From Dactylorhiza incarnata (Eukaryota; Streptophyta; Magnoliopsida; Asparagales; Orchidaceae): a stretch of DNA of 64,000 nucleotides. The notes under the pieces are model-generated. The model did no database searches and was not told where the DNA came from. It saw only the letters and a list, made by a program, of their open reading frames with translations. Positions within the stretch are counted from its first letter, which is position 1. Each line of letters starts with the position of its first letter. Below, one piece after another: positions 1-11,098 of the stretch. A program made the translations under genes and the position numbers. Location of the stretch: the NCBI GenBank assembly GCA_033032865.1, contig JAWHQI010000506.1, positions 310,001 to 374,000 on the forward strand, in the 5' to 3' direction.

Positions 1-1534
1 GGGCCAACTTCTCCGGCCATTTCCCGGCAACCTGCAGCATCTCACGGCCGGCCACCGCCTCCACCACCTCCATTGAGGTGGTGGCTAGCGTTTGATGGCG
101 GCACGCCACCGGAGATGGCCTCTCCGGCGGTCCCGAGCAGGAAGAAAAGCTCGGAATTTCTCCCTCAATCTCACATGGGATCGGGCTCAATTGAGCCCGA
201 TTTCTCTCTTAAATGGACCTAGATACTAGCACAGAGGGAGAGGGGGAGAAATCGTACCTCAGGCGAGCTTGAAGGTGAGTTATCCGGCGGGCTGACATGC
301 TAGTAGCTGTCGGCGGCGAGATTGCTCAAAACCCCATTTCTGGATCAAAAGCTCCGCTACAGTAGTGGATTTAAAGCTGCTCTCAAGGTTCTGAAGGTGA
401 TGGTGGGCTCAATTGGGGTCGGGGTGGCTGTTTTGTTAGCAGCCATTAGTGGTGGCGAGCTCCGGCGATCCTCCTCAAAAACCCGATTCTCCACTGTTTG
501 CCTCACTGTAAAGCTCTAGCTCAACTCCTCTTGATGCTCTGAAGCTGATTGGAGGGTTCGTTTGGGCTGATATGAGCTGTAGAGGTGGTTTTGAACTTTG
601 GCATTTTCGGCCATGCCTTGGATGCTCCTCCCAGCCACCAAGTGGCACACCTTCAGCCCAATTTTGGCTGGCATTCATGCGAGGAGTTCAAATTAAGCTT
701 TGGGCAGAGGAATGGAGGGCCACATGGCCTCCATTCCCCAAATTCCTCCTTTTCTTAATGATGGAAGGGAAAAATGACCATGCTACCCCTTTGCATGCCA
801 TTGCATGTTGGAATTAGGGGGCAATGCTGGTCATTAGGCTTATGGGCTTCATAGTGGGCCTTGGATGAGGGCCTTAACCCATATGGCTTGGCTTAATCCA
901 TTTACATACCATTTTAGCCCAATTTTGACCTAGGGTTGACTTTAGGGTTTGACTTAGTCAAATGATGAGTTGACTGGTCCAATGTGTCGACATTGAGTCC
1001 AGTGACACCACCCAAGGTTGGTTGAGTCATGGTGAAGACCTAAGTGAGCCAATTTGGCCCAAAGGTGTGATTTTGACCAAAATTGGGGAAAAGTTGACTT
1101 TGGTCAAATTGGTCAAATTGTTGACTCCATGATGGGGCTTTTGGGTCAATTAGATCCCCCATGATGTTCTAAGACTAGGGGTGAAGTCAATTTCATGCTT
1201 TGGGGTTCAATTGAACTTAATGGGGAGGATTTGACCTATGTTGACCCAAGTTTGACTTTGGTCAAATTGGGTCAATTGGTGACCCCATGATGGGGCTTTT
1301 GGGTCTATTGCATTCCTTGGAGTGTTTATCATCTAATGGTGGAGTCAATTTTCAAGTGTGAGTTCATGTTGAGCTAGTTTGACCTAGGTTGACTTGAGCC
1401 TTATAGTGGACCACATGTGAGTTCACCTAACCTTATGTGTCCTAAGGCTGCAATCTAGCTCAAACTCACCACACTCACCACTTGTCTCACCCTAAATTGG
1501 AGTTAGGGGGTCTATTAGGAAATGGGATGTTACA
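1..1534. mobile_element. Terminal part of a gypsy-like LTR (element X)
   Basis: The segment has no credible coding sequence. It ends in GGGATGTTACA at 1534, immediately followed by sequence that matches the middle of the copia A LTR (1535 onward equals 9759 onward). An LTR-type end TTACA abutting the inside of another LTR is what an insertion of X into A would leave. Residues 925-1400 are rich in TTGAC and GTCAA motifs. The first 300 bases are GC-rich with CCGGC-containing repeats. Assignment to Ty3/gypsy is inferred only from the TTACA terminus and length; the other end lies outside the window. Confidence 0.45.
925..1400. repeat. Cluster of TTGAC/GTCAA inverted motifs
   Basis: TTGAC and its complement GTCAA recur many times, often paired as near-palindromes such as TTTGACTTAGTCAAA (948-962) and TTGACTTTGGTCAA. 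A longer unit built on GACTTTGGTCAAATTGG appears twice, near 1092 and 1252, followed each time by a GATGGGGCTTTTGGGTC phrase. TTGAC is the core of the W-box bound by WRKY factors, so a regulatory role in the LTR is possible but is an inference. Confidence 0.55.
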
Positions 1535-2887
1535 ATTCTAAACAAGTAATCAAGCACAACCAGAAAACACACATGTGTTTATAGTGGTTCCCCAAGACAG
1601 GGTGTCTATGGGTAGTCCACTTTCCCCCTTCACCCTTCTAACAGTGTGTTAGACAGGGCAAACTCCTCCAAACTCAGCTAAAATAGCTTACATCACAGAT
1701 CCCTCAGGATCTCTCAGGTTTTCCCAACCCTACCTCAGGCACAGCAGCCCTACCTCAGATCAGCCACTGATCCTACAACTCAGACCACAGCAGGTCCTAC
1801 AATCTCATGCCAACAAGCCCTACCTCAAAGGAATCCACCTCCTACAACTCAGACCTATCCCAGGTCCTACCTCAGAGGAATCCAACTCCTACAGCTCAAG
1901 CAATAAAGCCCTACAACTGAGGCAAAAGCAGTCTTACAAACTCAAACCTTCAGCCCTACAAACTCAGGCAAAAGCCCTACAGTAAAAGTTTTGTTGAAGC
2001 TTACTACAATAGACAGCAGAAGAAGTCCCATGGAGTTCCTACACACCTGGTGCTTCCTTGTAGCTGGAGATGTTGATGGCAGCTACACACTGATCTTCCT
2101 CTTCAGATGAAGGATGGAAGATCACCTTGCTCCTTCTTGTAGAGGAGCTTTCGTTTTCTCTCTTCTTCTTATTGCTTGTTCAGTGAGCAGGAGTAGAAAG
2201 ACGAGAGCTCTTGTCTTCAATGGAATGGTAAAATTGTTTTAGCACTCGACCAACACTCTTCCAAAGTGCCCTAACTTCTTCTTTTATACATCCCCGACCT
2301 TCAACGGCTCTCAGTCGTCCTTCTGAGTAGTATGGAAGAGACTGGTGGACCCCACATCGTCTTTCTACAGCTTGCGCCACGAGCAGAACTCATAATCTGT
2401 GTTCGACGAACTCTCCATACTCTGAGTTCGATGAACTTGCCCAACTCTGCGTTCGATGAACTCGCCATACTCTGAGTTCGACGAACTATGTTCTGCGTTC
2501 GACGAACACGCCAAGTCTCAGCTGTTTCTTCTGTCTCATCTATGAGTTCGACGAACTGTGTTCTGCGTTCGATGAACACGCCAAGTCTCAGCTGTTTCTT
2601 CTGTCTCATCTCTGAGTTCGATGAACTGTGCTCTGCGTTCGACGAGCACGCCAAATCTCAGCGCTTGCTTCTATCTGTCTCTGCGTTCGACGAACTGCCT
2701 TCTGAGTTCGATGAACTTCCTTCTGCGTTCGACGAACTGCTCTCTTTGAATATATTCCAATGTATGGAATATCATTTCCCTGTATAAAACTTGAGACAAG
2801 ATAGATTGTATCAAATATAATATGTACTTACCATTGTGAGTGATGCCTCTTCAAATCAAAGGAACATTGAGGGCAATATTCCCAATA
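1535..2887 (-). repeat. 3' LTR of copia A, outer end missing
   Basis: It aligns with 9759-11098. In the first ~130 bases I count about four substitutions. One indel is clear: a 14-base stretch near 2818 is absent from the other LTR near 11040. The inner end reads CCCAATA instead of CCCAACA, so the terminal TG of the minus-strand LTR has mutated to TA. A TATA box reads TATAAAAG on the minus strand at 2281-2288. Confidence 0.9.
2397..2738. repeat. GTTCGACGAAC palindrome array, 3' LTR of A
   Basis: About twelve copies of the 11-base near-palindrome GTTCGACGAAC lie in 340 bases, in alternating contexts CTGAG- and CTGCG-. Most variants are C-to-T or G-to-A changes inside the CpGs (GTTCGATGAAC and similar). 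Frames running through the array encode only repetitive peptide and are not genes. The array lies just upstream of the TATA box in element orientation, where a U3 enhancer would be expected. Confidence 0.9.
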
Positions 2888-3394
2888 ATCTCCCCCTAAT
2901 TGAAGAAGGCAGAACATTCCCAATGCTAAGGTACATAGGCAACAAAAACCTATCATACAAATACTCTATTTAGCATTCATGATATCATTGCTTCTATAAA
3001 ATAACATTGTGTAAGCATTAACATTGTTTAAGCATGCTTTGATACCTCATGACAGATTATGTTAAGCTTTGACTAGATCATAGGTTATCTCGCCCTTTCT
3101 AACTCATATTATATAGCATATTCATAATCACTAACTCAGAGGGCAAATTCAAATTATATATCATTCATGATAACTAACTCTGATAACTTTATCAGAGGGC
3201 TAACTCTGGTTTGGTCATAGCATTGGCCATCTCCCCCTTTCTGGTTTCTTCAATTATTTTTCCCTTAAGGATTGGGAGGCAGCATTGGCCATCTCCCCCT
3301 CAACCTGAGCAAGAACTTGCCCCCCTCAATGTGAGTACTATTAGATTTATTAGATGTTCTTGTTCATTTTGACCAATCCTCTCTAGCTCCCCCT
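2888..3394 (-). promoter_or_regulatory. Polypurine tract cluster of copia A
   Basis: Directly next to the 3' LTR, the minus strand reads AATTAGGGGGAGAT (2888-2901), the primer for plus-strand DNA synthesis. Further minus-strand AGGGGGAG-type tracts occur at 3231-3238, 3291-3300 and 3387-3394. Multiple tracts before the 3' LTR are a described feature of Sireviruses. Confidence 0.8.
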
Positions 3395-3457
3395 CACTTG
3401 GAGCATTAGTATTGACCTTTTGATTGTAAGTGTAAATGAAATTACATCATATGCCTG

Positions 3458-3632
3458 AGTTCGTCGAACTCAGAGTTGAGTTCGTCGAACTCAGACAGGA
3501 GTTCGTCGAACTCAAGGCTTAGTTCATCTGAGCTCATCATAGAGCTTAGTTCGTCGAACTCAGACTTGAGTTCGTCGAACACAAGCTCGACGTTCGTCGA
3601 ACCCAGGTAAGAGTCCGTCGAACCCAGAATTT
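3458..3632. repeat. Second GTTCGTCGAAC array, 3' untranslated region of A
   Basis: Eight spaced copies of GTTCGTCGAAC or close variants, mostly followed by TCAGA or CCCAG, lie between the end of pol and the polypurine tracts. It is the same palindrome as in the LTRs, written on the other strand, so the motif occurs outside the LTR as well. Confidence 0.85.
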
Positions 3633-3884
3633 TCCCAGCTGTTTAAGGGTAACCTGAAGCTCAGCTGATCCAGATTTTTCTGATCCAGCTGATTATACTA
3701 CATTATACTGTTCTACATTGAACATTTTAAGGAGATTATCCACCCTATCATGTGAACTATGCCTACTGTAAAGTTGATCAATTCAGATTTCAGTTTATCA
3801 TAACAGTACATATTGTGAGAATTGTACAAATGAGAACATAAGCATTTTAACAGTGCATATTGATTCATAAATGAACTCATTCTA

Positions 3885-4739
3885 AAATCAACATTCCTAA
3901 TTCAATTTTGAAAGAATTGAACTTGGCCTCATCCAGTGGCTTGGTGAAGATATCAGCTACTTGATTGTCAGTGGGGACATATTCAAGTTTGATATCTTCA
4001 CACTCTACATGCTCTCTAATAAAATGGTACCTTATTTCTATGTGCTTGGTCCTGCTATGGGAGACAGGATTTTTGGCAATAGAAATAGCACTGGCTGAGT
4101 CACACGGAGGGGAGATTGACTAACCTTTATGTTGTAATCCTCCAATTGATGTTGGACCCACAGAAGTTGAGCACAAAAACTACATGCAGCAATGTACTCT
4201 GACTCAGCTGTGGATATGGCCACACTAGTTTGCTTTTTGCTGCTCCAAGAGATCAGCCTCCTCCCTAGGAATTGACAAGTGCCACATGTGCTTTTCCTGT
4301 TTTCTTTGCACCCTGCAAAATCTGCATCTGCATAGCCTATTAGTTCAAAGTCATTGTTCCTAGGGTACAAAAGGCCAAGATTTAGGCTGCCCTTGAGGTA
4401 TCTCAAAATCCTCTTGACAGAGGTGTAGTGAGATTCCTTAGGACAAGCCTGATACCTAGCACAAACATATGTAGAATACATAATGTCTGGCCTACTAGTA
4501 GTCAAGTACAACAGGGATCCAATGATACACCTGTACATGGATTCATCAAAGGCCTTCACCTTTTCATCCTTGTCTAATGATACATTAGATCCCATGGGTG
4601 TTCTCATGGTGGTGGCTGATTCCATCCCAAATTTCTTGATGAGCGCTTTGGTGTACTTAGTCTGGGAAATGAAAATTCCATCATCAGACTGTTTCACTTG
4701 GAGCCCAAGGAAATATTTAAGTTCATCCATATTGCTCAT
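3885..4739 (-). pseudogene. Copia A pol: end of reverse transcriptase and RNase H
   Basis: The minus frame from 4739 starts in the connection domain (ELKYFLGLQV) and runs through copia RNase H: residues YADADFAGC and KSTCG hold catalytic aspartates of the family, and STAESEY holds the conserved acidic motif. A frameshift near 4105 ends this frame; the true C-terminus continues in another frame (NPVSHSRTKHIEIRYHF, then IFTKPL) to about 3885. Upstream, a one-base deletion near 4752 separates it from the preceding RT frame. RNase H removes the RNA strand during reverse transcription. Both frameshifts make it non-functional. Confidence 0.92.
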
Positions 4740-6025
4740 CTCAAACTCCCATGCATTAGATTGGCAAATCTCTTGCAGAGGTTGTCATCAGTAGACCCAA
4801 ATATTATGTCATCAACATAGATTTGGACTAAGAGACACTTGCCCCTTGTTTCCCTAAGAAACAATGTGCTATCTATCTTTCCCCTCAAGAACTTGTTCTT
4901 GATGAGAAAGCTAGTCAATGTCTCATACCAAGCCCTAGGGGCTTGCTTAAGACCATATAGAGCTTTCCTAATTAGATAAACATGAGATGAGAGAGTAGGA
5001 TGGACAAAACCTGATGGCTGCTCTACAAAAACTTCCTCTTTCAGATTTCCATTCAGGAATGCTGATTTGACATCCATCTGGTACACTTTGAAGCCTTTGT
5101 GGGCTGCATATGCAAGGAATAGCCTTATGGACTCCAACCTTGCAACTGGGGCAAAGGTTTGGTCAAAGTCTATTCCTTCCTCTTGCCTATACCCCTTTGC
5201 AACTAGCCTTGCCTTGTTCTTGATGATTGTCCCATTTTCATCCATCTTGTTTCTGAAGATCCATTTGGTGCCAATTATGTTGTGTCCCTGTGGCCTTGGC
5301 ACCAACTTCCATACTTTGCATCTCTTAAATTGCAACAGTTCTTCCTGCATTGCCTGAATCCAGAAAGGATCCAAGTTGGCCTCTTCAAACTTCTTAGGCT
5401 CTACCTGTGACAGGAAACTGAGGAACAAGGTCTCATTGTGAGCCCTGCTCCTAGTTGTCATACCTTGTTGAATGTTCCCAATAATCTGCTCCAAGGGATG
5501 ATCCCTTAGATGTCTTGTAGCTACAGGTAGTCTCTCCTCTACATGTTGAATTTCTCCCACTGGGTCAGCAGCTTCTTCAGCATCCTGCTCCTCTACTTCT
5601 TCTGGAATTGCTCCATCAGTATGAGCTTTACTGATGTTGGATGGTTGTTGTATAGATAGATCTTCCATTGCCCTTTCACTTCCTGTCAAAACAGAAGAAC
5701 TGGACCAGTCCTTATAAATTAAGCTGGTCTCATCAAATACCACATGCATGGACTCTTCAACAACATGGGTTTTCTTGTTATATACTCTATAGGGTCTACT
5801 ATGTGAGCTATAGACAACAAGTACCCCCAAGTAGCATTTTTCAGCAAACTTGGTTAATTGAGATTTTCCATTATTTAAAATGTAGCATTTAGATCCAAAG
5901 ATCCTAAAATATGAAATTGAAGGTTATTTGCCTTTCAGAATCTCATAGGGGATAATTCCATGAACATTATTGATGGAAGCTCTATTGATAACATAATAGG
6001 CAGTATTGACTGCTTCAGCCCAGAA
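4740..6025 (-). pseudogene. Copia A pol: integrase C-terminus and reverse transcriptase
   Basis: The segment begins with the copia integrase tail (WAEAVNTAYYVINRA) just after an in-frame TAA near 6024. It crosses a second stop near 5928, has an acidic linker, then a complete copia RT domain: [43 protein letters not shown] and [12 protein letters not shown] in order. The catalytic motif YVDD is at 4808-4819 (minus strand). It would make DNA from element RNA in cytoplasmic particles. The RT core itself is well preserved; the flanking stops and the frameshift near 4752 disable the polyprotein. Confidence 0.94.
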
Positions 6026-7024
6026 TTATTCTGGGAGTGAAGAGTCACTAAGCAATGTTCTCCCAGCTTCAATCAATGTTCTATTCCTCCTCTCAGCCAC
6101 CCCATTTTGTTGTGGGGTCCTTGGGGAGGAAAACTCTTGGATGATACCTAGTTCTTGACAGAACCTTGTCATGGCTTCAGATTGAAACTCTGTGCCATGG
6201 TCAGACCTAGTTCTGACCACAGAACATTGCAAATCATTCTGAATGGCCTTGACATGGATTATAAAGACATTTAGAGTATCAGATTTCTTTTTAAGAAAAA
6301 ATACCCATGTATATCTTGAGTGATCATCAACAATCACTAAGGTATACAGCTTCCCTCCTAAGCTCTGAATTGGCATAGGACCAAATAAGTCCATATGCAA
6401 TAAATAAAGGCATCTCTTAGTGTCTTTGGAGCCAATACTTTTAAAAGTGGTCCTTGTTTGCTTGCCCATTTGGCAAGCATGACATGGGCCATTTTTAACA
6501 CATCTTAAATTAGGACTATTTCTAACCAAATTTTTTGAGAATAGTCTATGCATTGCCTTGTAGTTGATGTGGGCAAGTCTCTTGTGCCATTGAACACATA
6601 GAGACTCACTCTCATTTTCCACAAGGCACACAGGAGAGGAAGATGATTTGCAAATAAAATCTAAACAATAAACATTTCCACTCCTAGTGCCTGAATATAT
6701 GGTTTCCAAGTCATTAGACTTTTTGATTAGGCACTTGTCATTGTGAAATTCAATGACAATGACAAGATCACACAGTTGGCTTATGCTAACAAGGATGTGT
6801 TGCAACCCTTCAACATAAGCCACTTTTGTGATGGAGACTATGCCATTTGTGATCATACCATAACCTCTGGTGACTCCCTTTTCTGAACCCCCAAAGATGA
6901 CTTTGGGTCCATTCTTCACTGCTTTGTATTCCTGTAGTAAACCCTTGGTGCCTGTCATATGTCTTGAGCACCCACTGTCCAAATACCAAATCTGCCCAAG
7001 GCTGGAATTTGAACTAACCTGCAT
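6026..7024 (-). pseudogene. Copia A pol: protease and integrase core
   Basis: Residues about 12-26 carry the aspartic protease active site in the form YLDSGCSRHMTG (D-S-G). An integrase zinc-binding region follows (HKRLAHINY, then CHACQMGKQ) and the catalytic core with the three acidic residues in MDLFGP, RSDHGTEF and QNGVAERRNRTLIEAG. The protease cuts the polyprotein; the integrase inserts the DNA copy. The frame ends at an in-frame TAA inside the integrase, after which homologous sequence continues without a frame change, so the stop is a point mutation and not a natural end. Confidence 0.94.
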
Positions 7025-7032
7025 GATGGAAT

Positions 7033-7929
7033 TTAATTATCCTTAGGAACCCAATTGATTTTGGGTCCTAGGTACTTGTTAGCATGATAAGAAAACCTTA
7101 CACTAGCTGCACTCTTTGCAGAAAGGCTCTTCTTAGCATTAGGTACATTGGGATTGTACCAACAACCTATGGCAAAGTGTCCCACTTTACCACAACACCA
7201 ACATTCATGAATGTTGTATCTCCTCTTCTGAACATTTCTTGAGGATTTAACATTACTTTTCCTCTGTTCAGGAGGGAAGACAGCTGCAGTTTTCCTATTT
7301 CTCTCAGCAATGATTTGATTAAATGTCAATCTATGTGATGTCTTGATGCTCTTTTTCCTGATGGCATCAGCCTGCTTTGGCTTGGCAGCCATACAAGATC
7401 TGATTGCATCTGACACTGAGCAACAAGCCTTGTCCATAGATTGGACAGCAGCAATTTTCTTTGCTGAAATAGATTTGGAAGAGTTGGCACCGTGATTCTT
7501 GAATAAGGGGGCTGGGGTACCAAATACAAAAGGTCCAGGTTGGACCAATTGAATTTTCTCATGGGGAGCCTTCAAGGCACTCAATCCCATTCCCTTTCTT
7601 CCACTATGAGAAGGATTGTTTTCCGTCCTATAGTTACTTCCATTCTTCCAGTGACCATACATGTTTTCATGGTCATACCTTTTGGAAGGAAGTAATACAT
7701 TTTGAAAGGTGGTATGAGGCTTAGCCTTACCCCTGCTCTTTTCTCCACTCCCTTCTCCTACTTCCATTTTATTGAAACCTAGTCCTCTCCTATTGGATTG
7801 AGAAGAAAAGGAGTCAATAATATGGAGCACTGATTTAGGCTTGGAGAATTGAGCCACTAGGCTTCTTTCTTTCACAAGCTTCTCCTCAAGATCCTTGATG
7901 ATCTTGTTCTTTAGAGAAATAGAGCTCAA
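7033..7929 (-). pseudogene. Copia A gag, C-terminal region with second zinc knuckle
   Basis: A basic, serine-rich region opens with a short coiled-coil (LEEKLVKERSLV). Near its end it has the CCHC knuckle CWCCGKVGHFAIGC at 7162-7203. The protease frame starts within ten bases of its stop. A second knuckle far downstream of the first is shared with intact gag of element B (knuckles at residues 287-300 and 754-767), which supports calling this the C-terminal gag domain. It would bind genomic RNA during packaging. It is cut off from the middle part by stops at about 7930-7975. Confidence 0.8.
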
Positions 7930-7973
7930 ATGGACAATTGTTATCCCCTTGGGTTTGCTTAATCTCTACTCAT

Positions 7974-8787
7974 CTAAGCAACCAAATTTGGAGACTCGGG
8001 ACTATTTCTTTCAGCCTTTTTAAGAGAGTAAATCTCTAAGGCTTGGCTTTTGGCAAGCTTCTTGCTCTCTTTCAGAGCAATCACTAGAGCATCATACTTG
8101 TCAATCAATTGATTGACATCCACTTCAGCTTCTGAATCACTTTCATCAATTGATGAGTGTGCTTCAGATTCTAGAATTGATTCATACTTAGAGGAAGAGA
8201 GAGGAGTAGTTACCTGGTCAGGTGTGTCCTGACAGTCTTCATCATCTGAAGTTATGGCCATTAGGCCAACATATTCTTCAACATTTTCATCCACCTCCAT
8301 ATCACTGTCTGAATGTGATAGAGGGGCCCTGATGCTCACCTTTGCTGCAAGAAAATCCTCATCTTCCTCAGCAGCAAACAACCCAATATAGGCTTCTTCT
8401 TCATCATCTGAATCTGAGGAAGATGACTAAGATTCACTCCAGCTTTTTCCTTTCTTTGCTAGGAAGGATTTTTCACCCTTCCTATCCTTTTGATGATGGT
8501 GCTTCTTATCACCATTATCTTTTCTTTTGACTGGACAGTCAGCAATGACATGTCCAGGCTTACTGCAGCAATAACAAATCACATTAGTTGAACCATGTTT
8601 AACATGTTTAGAGTCATACCTGTCCCCCTTTGGGGTGCTGCCTATCTGCCCTGCTTGAATCCTTCCTAGGATGTGAGGAGGAGGAAGGCTTATTCTTCCA
8701 CGGCTTCCTTCTCATCATCTTCTTGAATTGCCTTGAGAAGGCAGCAAATTCCTCATCAGAAGAGCTGTTTTCAGATTGGCAGTGATC
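7974..8787 (-). pseudogene. Copia A gag, middle region with first zinc knuckle and acidic segment
   Basis: After a premature TGA near 8786 the gag frame can still be followed (SSSDEEFAAFSRQFKKMM), then to a CCHC knuckle CYCCSKPGHVIADC at 8533-8574. A strongly acidic serine-rich segment follows, then from 8381 to 7974 a region predicted to be helical (VNQLIDKYDALVIALKE). This order of knuckle, acidic stretch and coiled coil is the Sirevirus gag extension and parallels B residues 287-560. Several stops and frame changes interrupt it. Confidence 0.8.
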
Positions 8788-9576
8788 TCAATTGTCTGAG
8801 TCAGCATCCCTTCTTGGAGGGGTAGGAATTCTTGACTTGCTCTTCTTGGACCCATCAGCCTTGAGGGCCACAGACTTCTCCCTAGCATGAGGCCTGGAGG
8901 AGGTGTCTTCTTCCTTTCTTGCAGATAGTTGCATCTCATATGAGAGCAACTTTCCAAACAGAGTGTGAGGAAACGTTTCACTTAGCTTTGCCACTTCCCT
9001 GATGGCACATATTTTGGTATCCCAGTCTCTAGTTAGAGATCTTAGGAATTTATCATTCAACTCATAATGAGTGAAGATCCTTTCATAGGTCCTCAACTCA
9101 TTAACTATCCTGAAAAATCTTTCATAGCAATCAGCTATGCATTCCTGATTTTGTTGCCTAAAGACTTCATACTCCTGATTGAGGAAGGATTTCCTATCAT
9201 TCCTCACTTCCTCAGTCTCTTCCATATACACAATCAATGTATCCCACATTTCCTTTGCAGTATCACAGTGCACCAAGTTTTGGAAAGTTGAATCATCAAT
9301 AGCATTGGCAAAGATATTTTGAGCCCTTTTATCCATTGTAGGCAATGCTATCTCATCCCTTGTCATTTCAGTGTAAGGCTTGCCTACCATCCTAGTAGGA
9401 TCAATGGTGGAGGGCTTTGTGATAATGAAGGGGCCTTCCTGAACAGTGATAAAGATTCTAGGATCTGAAGCTTCCATGAACAGCCTAACCCTTTGTTTCC
9501 AGATGCCAAAGGTTTCTTTTTTGCATATTGGGAGCTTCATTGAACCCATTTCCTTCTGAACTCCATTTGAAGCCAT
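8788..9576 (-). pseudogene. Copia A gag, N-terminal capsid region
   Basis: The 262-residue frame starts 82 bases downstream of the 5' LTR on the minus strand. Its N-terminus (LPICKKETFGIWKQRVRLFMEA) is the DUF4219-type start of copia gag, followed by the UBN2-type capsid region (AKEMWDTLIVYMEE, ELNDKFLRSLTRDWD, LLSYEMQLSARKEE). Gag forms the virus-like particle. The frame ends early at a TGA at about 8786-8788; homologous sequence continues beyond it in the same frame, so gag is truncated by a nonsense mutation. Confidence 0.92.
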
Positions 9577-9644
9577 TGGATTCAGATTTAATAATACCTA
9601 TGTAGGATCTGGTCAGGCAGTTAAGCCCTTTATGACCAACCTCC

Positions 9645-9656
9645 CTCTGATACCAC
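9645..9656 (-). promoter_or_regulatory. Primer binding site of copia A
   Basis: On the minus strand GTGGTATCAGAG follows the end of the 5' LTR after one base. TGGTATCAGAG is complementary to the 3' end of plant initiator methionine tRNA, the usual primer for copia elements. Confidence 0.93.
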
Positions 9657-9657
9657 T

Positions 9658-11098
9658 TGAAAGATTATATAGGTATATGATCTAATTCACCTAGAGGGGG
9701 GGGGGGGGGGTGAATAGGTCTTTTGATTTTTACTTGTTTTATTTAGATGTTTAAGATTATTCTAAACAAGTAATCAAGCACAACCAAAAAACACACAAGT
9801 GTTTATAGTGGTTCCCCAAGACAGGGTGTCTATGGGTAGTCCACTTTCCACCTTCACCCTTCTAACAGTGTGTTAGACAGGGCCAACTCCTCCAAACTCA
9901 GCTAAAATAGCTTACAGCACAGATCCCTCAGGATCTCTCAGGTTTTCCCAACCCTACCTCAGGCACAGCAGCCCTAACTCAGATCAGCCACTGATCCTAC
10001 AACTCAGACCACAGCAGGTCCTACAATCTCAGGCCAACAAGCCCTACCTCAAAGGAATCCACCTCCTACAACTCAGACCTCTCCCAGGTCCTACCTCAGA
10101 GGAAACCTCCTCCTACAGCTCAGGCAATAAAGCCCTACAACTCAGGCAAAAGCAGCCTTACAAACTCAGGCCTTCAACTCTACAAACTCAGGCAAAAGCC
10201 CTACAGTATAAGTTTTGTTGAAGCTTACTATATCAGACAACAGAAAAAGTCCCATGTAGTTCCTGCACACCTGGTGCTTCCTTGTAGCTGGAGATGTTGA
10301 TGGCAGCTACACACTGATCTTCCTCTTCAGATGAAGGATGGAAGATCACCTTGCTCCTTCTTGTAGAGGAGCTTTCTTTTTCTCTCTTCTTCTTCTTGCT
10401 TGTTCAGTGAGCAGGAGTAGAAAGACGAGAGCTTTTGCCGTCAATGGAATAGTAAAATTGTTTTAACACTCGACCAGCACTCTTCCAAAGTGCCCTAACT
10501 TCTTCTTTTATACATCCCCGACCTTCAACGTCTCTCAGCCGTCCTTCTGAGTAGTATGGGAGAGACTGGTAGACCCCACACTATCTTTCTACGGCTTGCG
10601 CCACAGGCAGAACTCGCAATCTGCGTTCGACGAACTCGCCATACTCTGAGTTCGACGAACTTGCCCAACTCTGCGTTCGACAAACTCACCATACTCTGAG
10701 TTCGGCGAACTGTGTTCTGCGTTCGACGAACACGCCAAGTCCCAGCTGTTTCTTCTGTCTCATCTCTGAGTTCGACGAACTGTGTTCTGCGTTCGACGAA
10801 CACTCCAAGTCTCAGCTGTTTGTTCTGTCTCGTCTCTGAGTTCGATGAACTGTGTTCTGCGTTCGACGAACACACCAAATCTCAGCGCTTGCTTCTATCT
10901 GTCTCTACGTTCGACGAACTTCCTTCTGAGTTCGACAAACTTCCTTCTGCGTTTGACGAAATGCTCTCTTTGAATATATTCCAATGTATGGAATATCATT
11001 TCCCTGTATAAAACTTGAGACAAGATAGATTGTATCAAATAGCATTGTGAGTGATGCCTCTTCAAATCAAAGGAACATTGAGGGCAATATTCCCAACA
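9658..11098 (-). repeat. 5' LTR of copia A (1441 bp)
   Basis: Bounded by TGAAAG at 9658 and CCCAACA at 11098, so the minus-strand LTR runs TGTTGGG to CTTTCA. A run of 15 G (9696-9710) sits near its 3' end in element orientation, between CTAGA and TGAATAGG. The minus-strand TATA box TATAAAAG is at 10505-10512. The GTTCGACGAAC array lies at 10622-10962. Confidence 0.93.
10622..10962. repeat. GTTCGACGAAC palindrome array, 5' LTR of A
   Basis: Twelve copies in the same order and spacing as in the 3' LTR, again with alternating GAG- and GCG- lead-ins. Individual copies differ between the two LTRs almost only at CpG positions (for example GTTCGGCGAAC, GTTCGACAAAC). Confidence 0.9.

Larger units (their letters stand above)
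1535..11098 (-). mobile_element. Sirevirus-like Ty1/copia retrotransposon A (degenerate, autonomous type)
   Basis: A near full-length copia element read on the minus strand: 5' LTR 9658-11098, primer binding site 9645-9656, gag about 8530-9576 with extension to 7033, protease and integrase 6026-7024, reverse transcriptase and RNase H 3885-6025, polypurine tract 2888-2900, 3' LTR 1535-2887. The Sirevirus assignment rests on the initiator-Met primer site, two zinc knuckles with an acidic coiled-coil extension in gag, several AGGGGGAG tracts before the 3' LTR, and palindrome arrays in the LTR. Frameshifts and stops in every domain show it is dead. The outer ~101 bases of the 3' LTR are absent, apparently displaced by X. 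The right flank begins ACATG; the matching target duplication cannot be checked. Confidence 0.92.

Noticed and set aside
322..817. Short open frames of 65-81 residues near the left edge
   Set aside because: No domain, no conservation argument, and they overlap on opposite strands within an LTR-like region.
2301..2787. Open frames through the GTTCGACGAAC arrays (also 10525-11011, 26703-27006 and 34032-34403)
   Set aside because: Short palindromic repeats give open frames on both strands; their place is the LTR promoter region, not a gene.
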